From Pictodentalium vernedei (lineage: Eukaryota > Mollusca > Scaphopoda > Dentaliida > Dentaliidae): DNA of 64,000 nt. The stretch covers positions 31,562,484 through 31,626,483 of the forward strand of contig CM062291.1 in NCBI GenBank assembly GCA_031216915.1. Direction: 5' to 3'. The translations under genes were made by a program, and so were the position numbers. Below, piece after piece: positions 54,901-64,000 of the stretch. Below the pieces are notes generated by a model that did not search any database, was not told where the DNA came from, and saw only the letters and a list, made by a program, of their open reading frames with translations. Within the stretch, counting starts at the first letter, position 1. Every line of letters starts with the position of its first letter.

Positions 54901-55110
54901 AAAATTTATCTTATCTCATCACATGTAAAGCAATAATAACGGCAAAAACTCCTTTCCTCATGCACATCAACATTTCATACTGATATATATAGCCCAAATA
55001 AAAATCTGACAAGAAATGTAGGAGGAGTTAAGCAGAAATGCATATTTGTAATGGTCCGACAGCCAAACAGACAATCATTTCAATATTAAATAATAAAATT
55101 ACAATAACTG
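54901..55110. other. Unannotated interval
   Basis: No supported feature. Confidence 0.35.
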
Positions 55111-55114
55111 TTGT

Positions 55115-55500
55115 TTATTTATTTATTTATTTATTTATTCATTATTAATTTAATAGCATTTAAGGTCACATATTTCACAACAATGGCAAATTGTGACCGC
55201 AACATTTAGGTAAAGGTAAGTTTCGCTAATCATTTTTACCCGTTTCCCATTTTAGAGGATTAATTTCCATCCCAAGTAATGGGGACTGTCCTAATTTTGC
55301 AGTAAAATAGAGTCTGTTTACCACAGTAAACAAGTACTTCTTAAGTTCCCAGGGTTCTCACACGGGAAATATGGCCATTATGTTATTTAGGTAAAGGGTT
55401 CACATGGGGTAGATATGGCAGTTATGTTATTTGGGTAAAGGGTTCCCATGGGGGAGATATGGCCATTATGTTATTTAGATAAAAGAGTCAATCAAAATTG
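55115..55500 (-). mobile_element. P repeat, with a degenerate short tandem repeat
   Basis: Starts with TTTATTTATTTATTTATT, then the SINE-shared tail, then CCCATTTTAGAGGATTAATT and GTTCCCAGGGTTCTCAC. Three repeats of about 50 bp with ATATGGCCATTATGTTATTT follow (55370-55490). Confidence 0.55.
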
Positions 55501-55561
55501 TATTAGCCGAAGGCACACTTTGTGCTACTATGCTGAGCTCTCACTATAACAGCAAGGTTAA

Positions 55562-55796
55562 CCCTTCACATGTTGTTGGCCGATATTCCTACCTAGGACA
55601 GGATTTCTCTTGCCTCCTAAATAAGAACAATTTGGGCATATTTAATCAAATTTTTCCCATATAAATTGAATGGTTTTTGCATAAATGATTCCTTAAATTT
55701 AGATGAATTTTTCATCAAATCCAGTTATGGCTGCTTAGTTGCAGCCATGACTAGATTTGATGAAAAATATCTTACAAGTACACAGCAGGTTAAGTG
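55562..55796. mobile_element. TTAA MITE, family D
   Basis: TTAA at 55558-55561 and 55797-55800. Ends CCCTTCACATGTTGTTGGC and CAGCAGGTTAAGTG. Hairpin TGGCTGCTTAGTTGCAGCCA. Confidence 0.75.
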
Positions 55797-55800
55797 TTAA

Positions 55801-56413
55801 ACGTTTGGCTTGAAGAAACAATGCAATCAGAACTCTAACACAGTTAAAAATAAGCCACAACACATCCTTGAACTCCCCCCTACCCCACCCTCACCCCAAA
55901 AAGGAAGGAAACAGAATAAAAATCAAAAAATAAATAATGTTTCCTTTTTTAAGCAATCTTAAACCACTTTGTCAGAAGAAGGGTCAAAAACATTTAAAAG
56001 AAATGATACAATTTTCAAATGCTCAACAACATGATCCAACCAACACACCCAGACTGTTCATACATTCACTTGTTATGTGTAAAAACATCCCATGTCTCTT
56101 TGCCATTTCCGATATGTTTATTCTCGTTTGAGCTGTCCAACAGACATCGACACTATTTCTTTGTATGAAACATGAAGAGGTGAAAAGAACTACCTCACAA
56201 TAACAAAAAATTGAAAGATGATAAAATTAGTCGTCTGTACTATGACCCTGCTACTAACTGGATATATTCAGAACAAACCCAACATGTTACAAAGAAATAA
56301 GTTTCGCATTTTATTGAAAGAAGAAGTTCACTGAATCAAATGAAATCATTGGTTGGGATAAATAGACACAAAGTGAGTTGGGGGCTCACACAGGTATATA
56401 TAGTGATAATGTG
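55801..56413. other. Unannotated interval
   Basis: No supported feature. Confidence 0.35.
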
Positions 56414-56417
56414 TTAA

Positions 56418-56637
56418 CCCTTTACCCAACGTAACTACCAAAACCGGCCAGCGCTATTCTCAAAAATTGCCAATTAATTTTCATTCTTTTTTCATTTTTT
56501 GTCTCAAAAACATAGGTTATGACCCCTCGTTGGAACGAGGGGTCATAACCTATGTTTTTGAGACAAAAAATGAAAAAAATTAGTTATTCAAGAATTTTTT
56601 TGGCAAGTGTCGTCTGCTTTTCATGTTAGGTAAAGGG
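56418..56637. mobile_element. TTAA MITE, family B, collapsed tip
   Basis: TTAA on both sides. The tip reads CCTCGTTGGAACGAGGGGTC: the 23-bp centre present in the 15.5-kb copy is missing and the remaining arms still pair. Confidence 0.85.
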
Positions 56638-56674
56638 TTAAGCAAATAGCTACTTTGCCAGTGAAAATTATTCA

Positions 56675-56950
56675 ATTTATTTATTTATCTAGTTATTGGG
56701 GTTTAATGACACTTTCAACAACCAGGATCACTTCCTGTCGGACTGTTTTACGGGTGGAGGAAACCAGAATACCCAGAGATAATCACCGAGCAACGGCAAG
56801 CAAATGTCAGGCTCCCCAACATACTAACTATAGAAAAACAGAGTTAGCATTGGTTGAAGACTACAGGAGGTACTGTAAGCAAGCTCACAAAGTGATAACC
56901 CCCGTGCCTCAGTTGTTGCGCTTACGAGGACACAACCATATGATGTAGCA
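56675..56950 (-). mobile_element. SINE body, truncated
   Basis: Family tail and body, diverged, then disordered from about 56830. Confidence 0.55.
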
Positions 56951-57179
56951 ATTGAAATGTATAAGTTAGATTATCTCCCCTTAGAAATGTCAGAATGGAA
57001 TTATATTGCTTCATGCACATCTTCATATGGAGTTCTTCCATTGAGTAAAGTTTCGTGAAAATTCTTCAAACGGTTTAGGAGGAGTTGCGCTTATAAGGAT
57101 GGACAGATGGATGGACAGACAGGGTGATTCCTATATTCCCCCCCCCCCCCCCCCCAAACTTGGTTTGCGGGGGGTATAA
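56951..57179. other. Helentron-like 3' remnant
   Basis: GGATGGACAGATGGATGGAC, a C run (57139-57156) and GCGGGGGGTATAAC resemble the microsatellite tail seen in other long repeats. No core or hairpin. Confidence 0.4.
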
Positions 57180-57358
57180 CAAGTGCACCATCGTCGCACA
57201 GTACACCTTAGTACACAACGCCACCATGCCCCCATGGGGGCAATGGGGGTGACGTGTCTTGCCTAAGGACACAACACGGTTGCCGCAGGTGGGATTCGAA
57301 CCGAGGACCTCTAGGCTTGCAGCTTGCGCCTGTACCTACTGAGCCACCGCGCCCCGCG
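57180..57358 (-). mobile_element. SINE head portion (tRNA-derived)
   Basis: Minus strand: GGGGCGCGGTGGCTCAGTAG and GGTTCGAATCCCACCTGCGG, then the start of the body up to GCACTT. The tail half is absent. Confidence 0.8.
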
Positions 57359-57531
57359 AGCACAACATAGTTGAGATGAACCTTGTTCATTTGTTACCCT
57401 GAGTTATGGTTTTTCTTACTGAAAAGGCTTGGCAACTAATCCCCTAGAATCCAGAGGGACGTTAGACTGAACCCAATACAGACGGGGCTTTTGTGGTGTC
57501 GTACAAACTATTGCGTATTTTTCCAAGTTAA

Positions 57532-57749
57532 CCCTTTACCCAACGCATATGATATCAAAATTTATTATTTTAAATATCATTTTTTGAAATCTTTCGAAAA
57601 ATTTCAACAAAACCATATCATGTGACCCCTCGTTGGAACGAGGGGTCACATGATATGGTTTTGTTGAAATTTTTGGAAAAATAATATTTTTTCAACTGCT
57701 GAATTTGCATATTACGTGGGCGGATGCAGGCGATTTGTTGGGTAAAGGG
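57532..57749. mobile_element. TTAA MITE, family A, collapsed tip
   Basis: TTAA at 57528-57531 and 57750-57753. Tip CCTCGTTGGAACGAGGGGTC, the same collapse as in the family B copy at 56418 although the arms differ. Confidence 0.9.
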
Positions 57750-57929
57750 TTAAGGAACCTGAAGTGTTATTTACTATCTCTTCATACACTCTAAAAACAC
57801 CAGGTACTCTGTGATACCAAATGTGGTACTCAACTTGACCCGTGTGGGGTACCAAAATTATGGTACTCCAAGAAACCAAAAACATTGTGGGTACTCCAAG
57901 AAACCAAACTGTAATGGTACTTCGTTTTG

Positions 57930-58360
57930 GAGGAAGCCAGAGTACCTTTAAAGAACCACCAAGCAACTACCAGACTCCCCAACGTACTAACTCCACATCA
58001 GCAGGATTAGCATTGGTTGAAGACAAGTGCACCATTGACATGCATTATGCTTTAGTACACAGGGCCACTGTGCCCCCCCCCCCCCCCCCTCATGTGGGCA
58101 ATTGGGATTGTTTGTTTGTTTATTTGTTGGTGGTTAACGTCACACATTTATGCACCATGGCTAATCGTGACACAACATGGAGATGAAGTCAAGTTTAGTC
58201 AATCGTTGATCAACATGTTGCCCATTTTAGAGGACTTTCACCCCAAGCATTGGTGACTGGGTCCTATTTTACTAGTAAAGTGGAACTGGCAATTGGGATT
58301 AAGTGTCTTGCCCAAGGACAGAACATAGTTACCCCCGGGAGGGATTGAAGCGTGTAACTT
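57930..58360 (-). mobile_element. SINE split by a P repeat
   Basis: SINE body at 57930-58110 (with a C run at 58073-58089). Then a P repeat at 58118-58275 (GGCTAATCGTGACACAACAT, CCCATTTTAGAGGACTTTCA, GACTGGGTCCTATTTTACTA). Then SINE sequence resumes (GCAATTGGGATTAAGTGTCT) to about 58345. Confidence 0.6.
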
Positions 58361-58369
58361 TTGGTTTAA

Positions 58370-58608
58370 CCCTTTACCCAACGTAACAGCCAAAACCGGG
58401 CAGCGCTATTCACAAAATTCACCATTCAATTTTTATTACTTTTTCATTTTTTGTCACAAAAACATAGCTTATGACCCCTCATTGGAATGAGCTCAGCTCA
58501 TTCCAATGAGGGGTCATAAGGCATGTTTTTGATGCAAAAAAATAAAAAAAATTAGTGCTTCAAGAATTTTATTTGCAGTGTCGCCCGCTTTTCGTGTTAG
58601 GTAAAGGG
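58370..58608. mobile_element. TTAA MITE, family B, shortened tip
   Basis: TTAA at 58366-58369 and 58609-58612. Tip ATTGGAATGAGCTCAGCTCA pairs fully with its partner; two-base loop. Confidence 0.85.
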
Positions 58609-58677
58609 TTAAAATCGAATGCAGAAACCACTGAGCAACCGTACTCCCAGGAATCTATGCATCAGGTATACAGTTAA

Positions 58678-58918
58678 CCCTTTACCTAACGAATCGCCCA
58701 CATCCGCTGGCGTAATATGCAAATTGAGCAGTTGAAAAAATTAAATTTTTCAAAATATTTCAACAAAACCATATCATGTGACCCCTCATTGGAACGAGCT
58801 CATTGACCTCGTTCCAATGAGGGGTCACATGATATGGTTTTGTTGAAATTTTTTGAAAAATTAAAAAAATTGATATTTAAAATAATAAATTTTGATATCG
58901 TCTTCGTTGGGTAAAGGG
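58678..58918. mobile_element. TTAA MITE, family A (inverted)
   Basis: TTAA at 58674-58677 and 58919-58922. ATTGG/CCAAT pair. Confidence 0.9.
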
Positions 58919-58922
58919 TTAA

Positions 58923-59580
58923 TCAGTGTTAGACAGCAATGTACATAATTATCAGTGTGGTATCTATTGAACTATTTTAGTACCAGTAAGTCCTGATAAA
59001 ATAACCTGACAAACTCGCATCAATCATAATCCCACAGTATACACCCTTCTATAAATATTCCTCAATTAACCCCTGTCCATTTTTGCCATTCATCCTAGAT
59101 GTCATTTATTATATGTAGGCCACAGTCTATTAACAGAGCACAATCAGTTTACTAACAATACTTGTCCATTACAATTCAGAGGGATAAAATTACAATTCAT
59201 AGGGGATAACTATCTTGTTTGTGTTCGATGACACAAAAATGGTTTTAGTACTGTGATTTGATTTTGGCTGGTGATGCATTAGTAAAAATGGTAAAACAGA
59301 CATTTCCAATGGTAAAACAATTGTTTAATAACCATTTGCCGGAAATTCATCAAAGTAGCTGATAAAACGTACATTTCATCCTGATCCAATCCATCTGTAA
59401 ACATTAACTATACTATTATACTCCCAATGAGGTAAAAAAAAAAGAAGCTTCATCAGAGAATGTTTACATTTTAAAACATGAAATGTCTAAAAATACATTC
59501 TTTCTAACGCAGGGTTCCTGCAGGCAAAAACTGGCTAAATTCAAGGCAATTTAAGGTCATTTTTCAACATATTTCTTGTT
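58923..59580. other. Unannotated interval
   Basis: No supported feature. Confidence 0.35.
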
Positions 59581-59682
59581 TTTTCAAGGCCTTACTAAAG
59601 CTGGTTGAAGACAAGTGCACCATCGACGTGCAGAACCGCTTCGGCTTGCAGCTTGCTTCTCTACCTACTGCACTCCCAGAGT

Positions 59683-60236
59683 AATTCAATTAACAGAGAG
59701 TTAGCCACTTTGCTGTATTCTAGAGATAAAACAAGCATTTATTCCATTATATCTTGTTTGACACAGCTCATAGAGCTGTATCAAACAAGATATAATAGAT
59801 TAAATGCCTGTATTGAAAAGGTCTATTGATAAGGGGAATTTGGTGATTAGAAGGGTACAGTAAAGTCAAAATATGTTGTTGGAAAACCACTATAAACTAT
59901 GTATCTTTCTTTTCCTACACTGATAAGACCAGATTGATGCTATCATTTTCTGGAAAGCTCTCACTGAGAGCTTTTCAGAAAATGATGTCAGATTCTGATC
60001 TTATCAGTGCCGGAGCAGCAGTATACTTAGTTTACTGCAGTTAAGCTACAACTTATTTTGACTTGTACTGTATAATTTCTCAACATATTACAGAATTTTT
60101 TATTCAATTAACAGGAGTTTACTCTTTCACCTGTATGTAAAACAGGTCAAATTTGTATTGACGGTATGATAAATGGTTTTGTGTTTGGAAGTTATATTCA
60201 ATGAAAAGGGAAATTCAATTAAGTCAGCTCCACTGT
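59683..60236. mobile_element. MITE family E, carrying a nested MITE
   Basis: Left part TTCAATTAACAGAGAGTTAG, hairpin TATCTTGTTTGACACAGCTC with its inverse. Right end CAGCTCCACTGTA. Compared with 3415-3849, the uninterrupted sequence at about 3661 (GTCACGGTAATTTCTC) shows where the foldback at 59856 entered. Confidence 0.75.
59856..60072. mobile_element. Foldback MITE with TACAGTA ends, nested
   Basis: Ends TACAGTAAAGTCAAAATA and, reversed, TACAGTACAAGTCAAAATAA. Central hairpin TTTTCTGGAAAGCTCTCACT with its inverse. The insertion falls at a TA in the host, in keeping with a Tc1/mariner-type target. Confidence 0.75.
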
Positions 60237-60354
60237 ACTTGTATTAGAAATATTTGCTGAGATCACAAAAGCGTAAGTTGAATTACGATTGGATAGTGGC
60301 TGGGTCAAAAGTCTCTATCGACTTTTCTCCCCACAACACTATTTATTGGTGGTT

Positions 60355-60510
60355 AACCCTTAAGGGCCTAATTCTGACTTTGATCACATTTTTTGCAACA
60401 GAACAGGTGCCCCTACATGCAGTCTTTGGGTTAACTCACAAGTTATATTCTGAGCACCTTGGTAGTTTATTTTATTTTAGGCAAGTCTTGGGCCTACAGC
60501 AAATTTCTAG
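60355..60510. mobile_element. Family K fragment
   Basis: TTAACCCTTAAGGGCCTAAT, CAGGTGCCCCTACATGCAGT and GGCAAGTCTTGGGCC correspond to the left half of 45092-45320. Confidence 0.5.
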
Positions 60511-60518
60511 GCCTTTAA

Positions 60519-60755
60519 CCCTTTACCCAACGAAGATGATATCAAAATTTATTATTTTAATTACTATTTTTTAAAATTTAAAAAAAAAATCAACAAAACC
60601 ATATCATGTGACCCTTCATTGGAACGAGCCCAATGAGCTCATTCCAATGAGGGGTCACATGATATGGTTTTAAAATTTTTTGAAAAATTTCTTTCTTTCA
60701 ACTGCTGAATTTGCAAATTAAGCGGGCAGATGCGGGCGATTCGTTAGGTAAAGGG
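60519..60755. mobile_element. TTAA MITE, family A
   Basis: TTAA at 60515-60518 and 60756-60759. ATTGG/CCAAT pair; left arm has lost CAAAA of TTTCAACAAAACC on the right side. Confidence 0.85.
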
Positions 60756-60775
60756 TTAAGGTCACAATGGCTAAT

Positions 60776-60930
60776 CTTGACCACAACATGGATATAAAGT
60801 CAAGTCCAGCCAATCATTTATTATATACCCATGTTGCCCACTCTAAGAGGACTTCTACCCAGTTAATGGTTAACAGGTTTGATTTTACCAGTCATACAGA
60901 ACTTGTTTTCCACAGTACAATCTCACCTAT
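60776..60930 (-). mobile_element. P repeat
   Basis: GACCACAACATGGATATAAA, CCCATGTTGCCCACTCTAAG, GTTTGATTTTACCAGTCATA and TTTTCCACAGTACAATC, in the order seen in other P copies. Confidence 0.6.
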
Positions 60931-61195
60931 CGAAAATGAAATGTGAGAACACTGAATTTCAGACAATATTTTTGTTTCATTTTTCTTGATTTGGTCTTGA
61001 TTCTGCAGTATTTTACCGACAGATTAAGTAAGGGTATTGTGCCCAGATTACAAAAGATGCCAGTTTTGTATGGTCTGAAAAAAGCCTCCAAGAGTTCATT
61101 TTCAAGTTCAGTTGTGAATGTTTACACCACAACTGAAATTTTCTTCAATGAACACTGTATTGTCAGTGGATTCCCAGATGATGTTATTTTCCCAT

Positions 61196-61462
61196 GAATA
61201 CCAGTTGATCATGTGATTTATCCCATGAATACCAGTTGATCTTGTGATTTATCCCATGAATACCACCAGCTGATCAGGTGATTTATCCCAGTTGATCATG
61301 TGATATATCCCATGAATACCACCAGTTGATCATGTGATTTATCCCATGAATACCAGTTGATCATGTGATTTATCCCATGAATACCACCAGTTGATCATGT
61401 GATTTATCCCATGAATACCAGTTGATCATGTGATTTATCCCATGAATATCAGTTGATCATGT
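61196..61462. repeat. Minisatellite, 31-34-bp units
   Basis: About eight units of ATCCCATGAATACCAGTTGA followed by TCATGTGATTT, some with an extra CCA (ACCACCAG). The TTGATCATGTGA core contains a TGATCA palindrome. Confidence 0.9.
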
Positions 61463-61656
61463 GACATTTGAACATCACGCATTGATATTACGCACTACAT
61501 TCGATTTTCCAGAGTCGAAATTTACATTCTGTAATTTCTGTTTATATTCTATAAATAGAAGGTTTCGCAAACTTGAGTTTTGAGTTGTATTATGGGAACT
61601 ATTTAGTAGTATCAGAGGCTAGATTGTTTTGTTTCTTTTTTAGGAATAGAGCTTAA

Positions 61657-61904
61657 CCCTTTACCCAACGCAGACAATATCAAAATTTATTAATTTAAAT
61701 ATCATTTCTTAACATTTTTCGAAACATTTCAGCAAAACCATATCATGTGACCCCTCATTTGAATGGAACGAGCTCGAAGAGCACGTTCCAAAGAGGGGTC
61801 ACATGATATGGTTTTGTTGAAATCTTTTTGAAAAATAATATTTTTTTCAGCTGCTGAATTTGCATATCACGTGGGCGGATGTGGCCGATTCATTGGGTAA
61901 AGGG
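61657..61904. mobile_element. TTAA MITE, family A
   Basis: TTAA at 61653-61656 and 61905-61908. Tip mismatched and with an insertion on one side (CATTTGAATGGAACGAGCTC). Confidence 0.85.
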
Positions 61905-61998
61905 TTAACCAAATTATGGTTAGTCAAGGCAGTGCCTTGCAGATGAGCTAACCTCTATACCCTACCCTGCCTGATATAAAATAATTATGTTTTATGAA

Positions 61999-62368
61999 TA
62001 TATTTATTTATTTATTGATGTTTAAGTTCACATATTTATGCACAATGGCTAATCGTGAACGTGACAGTTTTACAGGTGGAGGAAGCCGGAGTACCCGGAG
62101 AGAACCACCGAGCAACGACGAACAGCTGCCAGCTCCCCAACATCGTAACTCCGCACTGCAGCACAGGCAGGGGGTTAGATTGGTTGAAGACATGCGTACC
62201 ATCGACGTGCAGTACGCCTTAGTACACGGCATCATCGTGCCCCCATGCGGGCAATGGAGATGAAGTGTCTTGCCCAAGGACACAACGCAGTTGCCGCAGG
62301 TGGGATTCGAACCGAGGACCTCTCAGCTTGCAGGCTGCACCTCTACCCACTGAGCCACCGCGCTCCCC
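61999..62368 (-). mobile_element. Complete SINE with tRNA-derived head
   Basis: Exact 12-bp target duplications ATGTTTTATGAA at 61987-61998 and 62369-62380. Minus strand: GGGAGCGCGGTGGCTCAGTG (box A), GAGGTCCTCGGTTCGAATCC (box B), full body, and tail with AATAAATAAATA. About 370 bp; a good reference copy for the family. Confidence 0.9.
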
Positions 62369-62389
62369 ATGTTTTATGAAGGGAATAAA

Positions 62390-62532
62390 CGTAAGAATTG
62401 AATGATGACTGTTCGAAATTCACGAGGTGATGAAACAAATTGATCACGTGCAAATGTACCATGAACTGCAAATTTGCACATGATCAATTTGTTTCATCAC
62501 CTTGTGAATTTCGAATAGCCATAATTTAATTC
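62390..62532. mobile_element. Foldback MITE M
   Basis: Ends AAGAATTGAATGATG and, reversed, AAGAATTAAATTATGGC. Arms TTCGAAATTCACGAGGTGAT and inverse, loop near CATGAAC. The right end runs into TTAA 62533-62536, shared with the next MITE, so it may also be a TTAA-type element. Confidence 0.65.
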
Positions 62533-62536
62533 TTAA

Positions 62537-62779
62537 CCCTTTACCCAACATAACGGCAAAAACCGGCCAGCGCTATTCACAAAAATCGCGAATTAATTTT
62601 CATTATTTTTTCATTTTTTGTCTCAAAAACATAGGTTATGACCCCTCTTTGGAACGAGCTCATCGAGCTCGTTCCAAAGAGGGGTCATAACCTATGTTTT
62701 TGAGACAAAAAATGAAAAACATTAGTTATTCAATAATTTTTTTGGCAAGTGTCGTCTGCTTTTCATGTTAGGTAAAGCG
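62537..62779. mobile_element. TTAA MITE, family B
   Basis: TTAA at 62533-62536 and 62780-62783. Long perfect arms; tip TTTGG/CCAAA. Confidence 0.9.
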
Positions 62780-63140
62780 TTAAATGAATCGGTAGATTTT
62801 ACTGGTGTAAAATTGTGGCGGTGGATGGTTCAAAAGGTAACCATGTGTATGGCTGATGTTTACATGGGATATACAAATGATAATACTGAAGATAGAAAAT
62901 CTATGTAAACAAAATTATACAACAGCCACCTGGTTTACATACAACTTTCACTTCTATATATCAACTGAAAAACCTATACAGCTGGTCATGAAGACAGGTA
63001 GAGCTATAATAGTTACACAAGAAATCTTTTCTATTTTCTAAATAAAAATGGTTGGGGGTATGAAGGATGTCTTTATCAATATCTGCATTGGCAACAATAG
63101 AAGAAACATTCACTAAAGTCAAGCATCCATTTGTTTCAGC

Positions 63141-63302
63141 ATGGCAGATTTTTCCAGTCTGCTAGTTATCATGTGTCTTCTGGCAGTCTGGAGTATATCA
63201 AGACCACACAGAGATATCAAGGTTGTACAAAGAGAAGTGGCAGCTGGTCTTTACAATAGTCCAAATTCTCTGTGTTCTAATGACAGGTCTGCCATTCTTT
63301 AG
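63141..63302 (+). CDS. Short ORF with signal-peptide-like start, doubtful
   Basis: 53 residues from ATG at 63141. MADFSSLLVIMCLLAVWSIS is a plausible secretion signal, followed by SRPHRDIKVVQREV and a Cys-containing end. An acceptor-like CATTTGTTTCAG lies two bases upstream of the ATG. The region also resembles repeats nearby (TTTCCAGTCTG, CTGGCAGTCTGG against 63960-64000), so a chance frame in a repeat is the likelier reading. Confidence 0.2.
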   Translation: MADFSSLLVIMCLLAVWSISRPHRDIKVVQREVAAGLYNSPNSLCSNDRSAIL

Positions 63303-63334
63303 AAGTGAAGGAGTGCTGCATGCCAACAGCACGT

Positions 63335-64000
63335 CTAGAAAAAATTGAGGAGGGCAATATTTTGCACCCCTTGATTTTCTGGAATGTCAGACCTGTTTGG
63401 GACTGTCTTTAAAATCTATTATCATTTGTCAATGTTGCATTGATTCACAATAATTCATGGCCCATTCTGTCACATTTCAATACATTTTGAGTGCAGAAGA
63501 CAGTCACATAAGAATTGAATACAAAATTTTGAATAATGAGAGTATGTGTATGCCAGTTTTTCCACTATGTAGCTGAATGTAGTACAATGTCTCAGTCACA
63601 AAAGTAATACCTTGAAGTGAATATACAGTACATAGAGAGTGTATTGTCAATAAATCACCTGTGGAGTGATGATTTCTCTCAAGCAATAAATACTCATTTG
63701 ATGCAAAGTGTAATTAGCATAAGCATAAGCAAAGTTTCAGTCAATGGACCTCCGGGTTAAACCCGGAGGTCCATTGGTTGAAACTTGGCTTGTACTTCTT
63801 GTGTTTTCTGTACGAAATTTGAGAGTAGTACCTTGGGTGATACCTCCACTCCATGGGTGACTGGGTGACAGTCCACCCTCCATGTACTAACCAAAACAGC
63901 ATACAAGTATACATATTGAAAATACCAGGTGCAAATTGCACTCCCAAGCAATCTGAGGAGGGCAATAGTTTTGTTCTCCTTGATTTTCTAGACTGCCAGG
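63335..64000. repeat. Unclassified repeat pair with an inner perfect hairpin
   Basis: GAGGAGGGCAATA followed by CCTTGATTTTCT occurs at 63348-63385 and again at 63954-63990, as direct repeats. Between them, 63731-63787 is a hairpin: AATGGACCTCCGGGTTAAAC pairs with itself, extending outward as AGTTTCA/TGAAACT. The element continues beyond the window. Confidence 0.5.

Overview
This is non-genic, repeat-saturated eukaryotic DNA, most likely from a mollusc or another lophotrochozoan. That guess rests on element types (long non-autonomous repeats opening with AAGAGGCC and closing with AGCTAA, mollusc-style SINEs, DIRS and Tc1 elements) and not on any recognised host gene. The DNA is AT-rich apart from a GC-richer block at about 30-37 kb, which is a DIRS retrotransposon inserted in a Tc1 transposon. 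I find no bacterial genes, CRISPR array, or standalone rRNA or tRNA gene. The only host-gene candidates are one short, well-spliced internal exon (52485-52570, minus) and a weak signal-peptide-like ORF (63141-63302).

The dominant component is a population of roughly 35 short foldback MITEs of 200-260 bp. They sit between TTAA sites and end CCCTTTACC...GGTAAAGGG, as piggyBac-superfamily elements do. I call the families A, B, C, D, I and J. Families A and B share the same hairpin tip built on GAGCTC and differ in arms and ends. Copies also occur inside other repeats, and unoccupied versions of the same sites elsewhere in the window show directly that TTAA is the duplicated target.

Layout. 0-12 kb: SINEs, MITEs, a hAT MITE with 8-bp target duplication, and a recent 1545-bp tandem duplication (8713-11802). 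12-23 kb: three long Helentron-like elements filled with about 145-bp tandem repeats, plus a hAT element (15234-16681) holding two MITEs and a Helitron. 25-28 kb: another Helentron-like element. 28-39.5 kb: a 75-bp minisatellite array invaded by a Tc1 element, itself invaded by a complete-length DIRS element with inverted termini and an internal complementary region. 40-54 kb: Helentron-like copies, MITEs, a satellite with a clean insertion, and the candidate exon. 54-64 kb: MITEs, SINEs and small minisatellites.

How the parts interact. Autonomous machinery is represented only by broken genes: DIRS gag, RT-RNase H and recombinase remnant, and a DD34E Tc1 transposase. No piggyBac, hAT, Mutator or Helentron protein is present, so the many short elements must have been moved by enzymes encoded elsewhere. 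Nested insertions with surviving empty sites give a relative chronology and fix the termini of several families. The most unusual signal is covariation of paired bases in the TTAA-MITE hairpins: copies differ from each other but their two arms change together.
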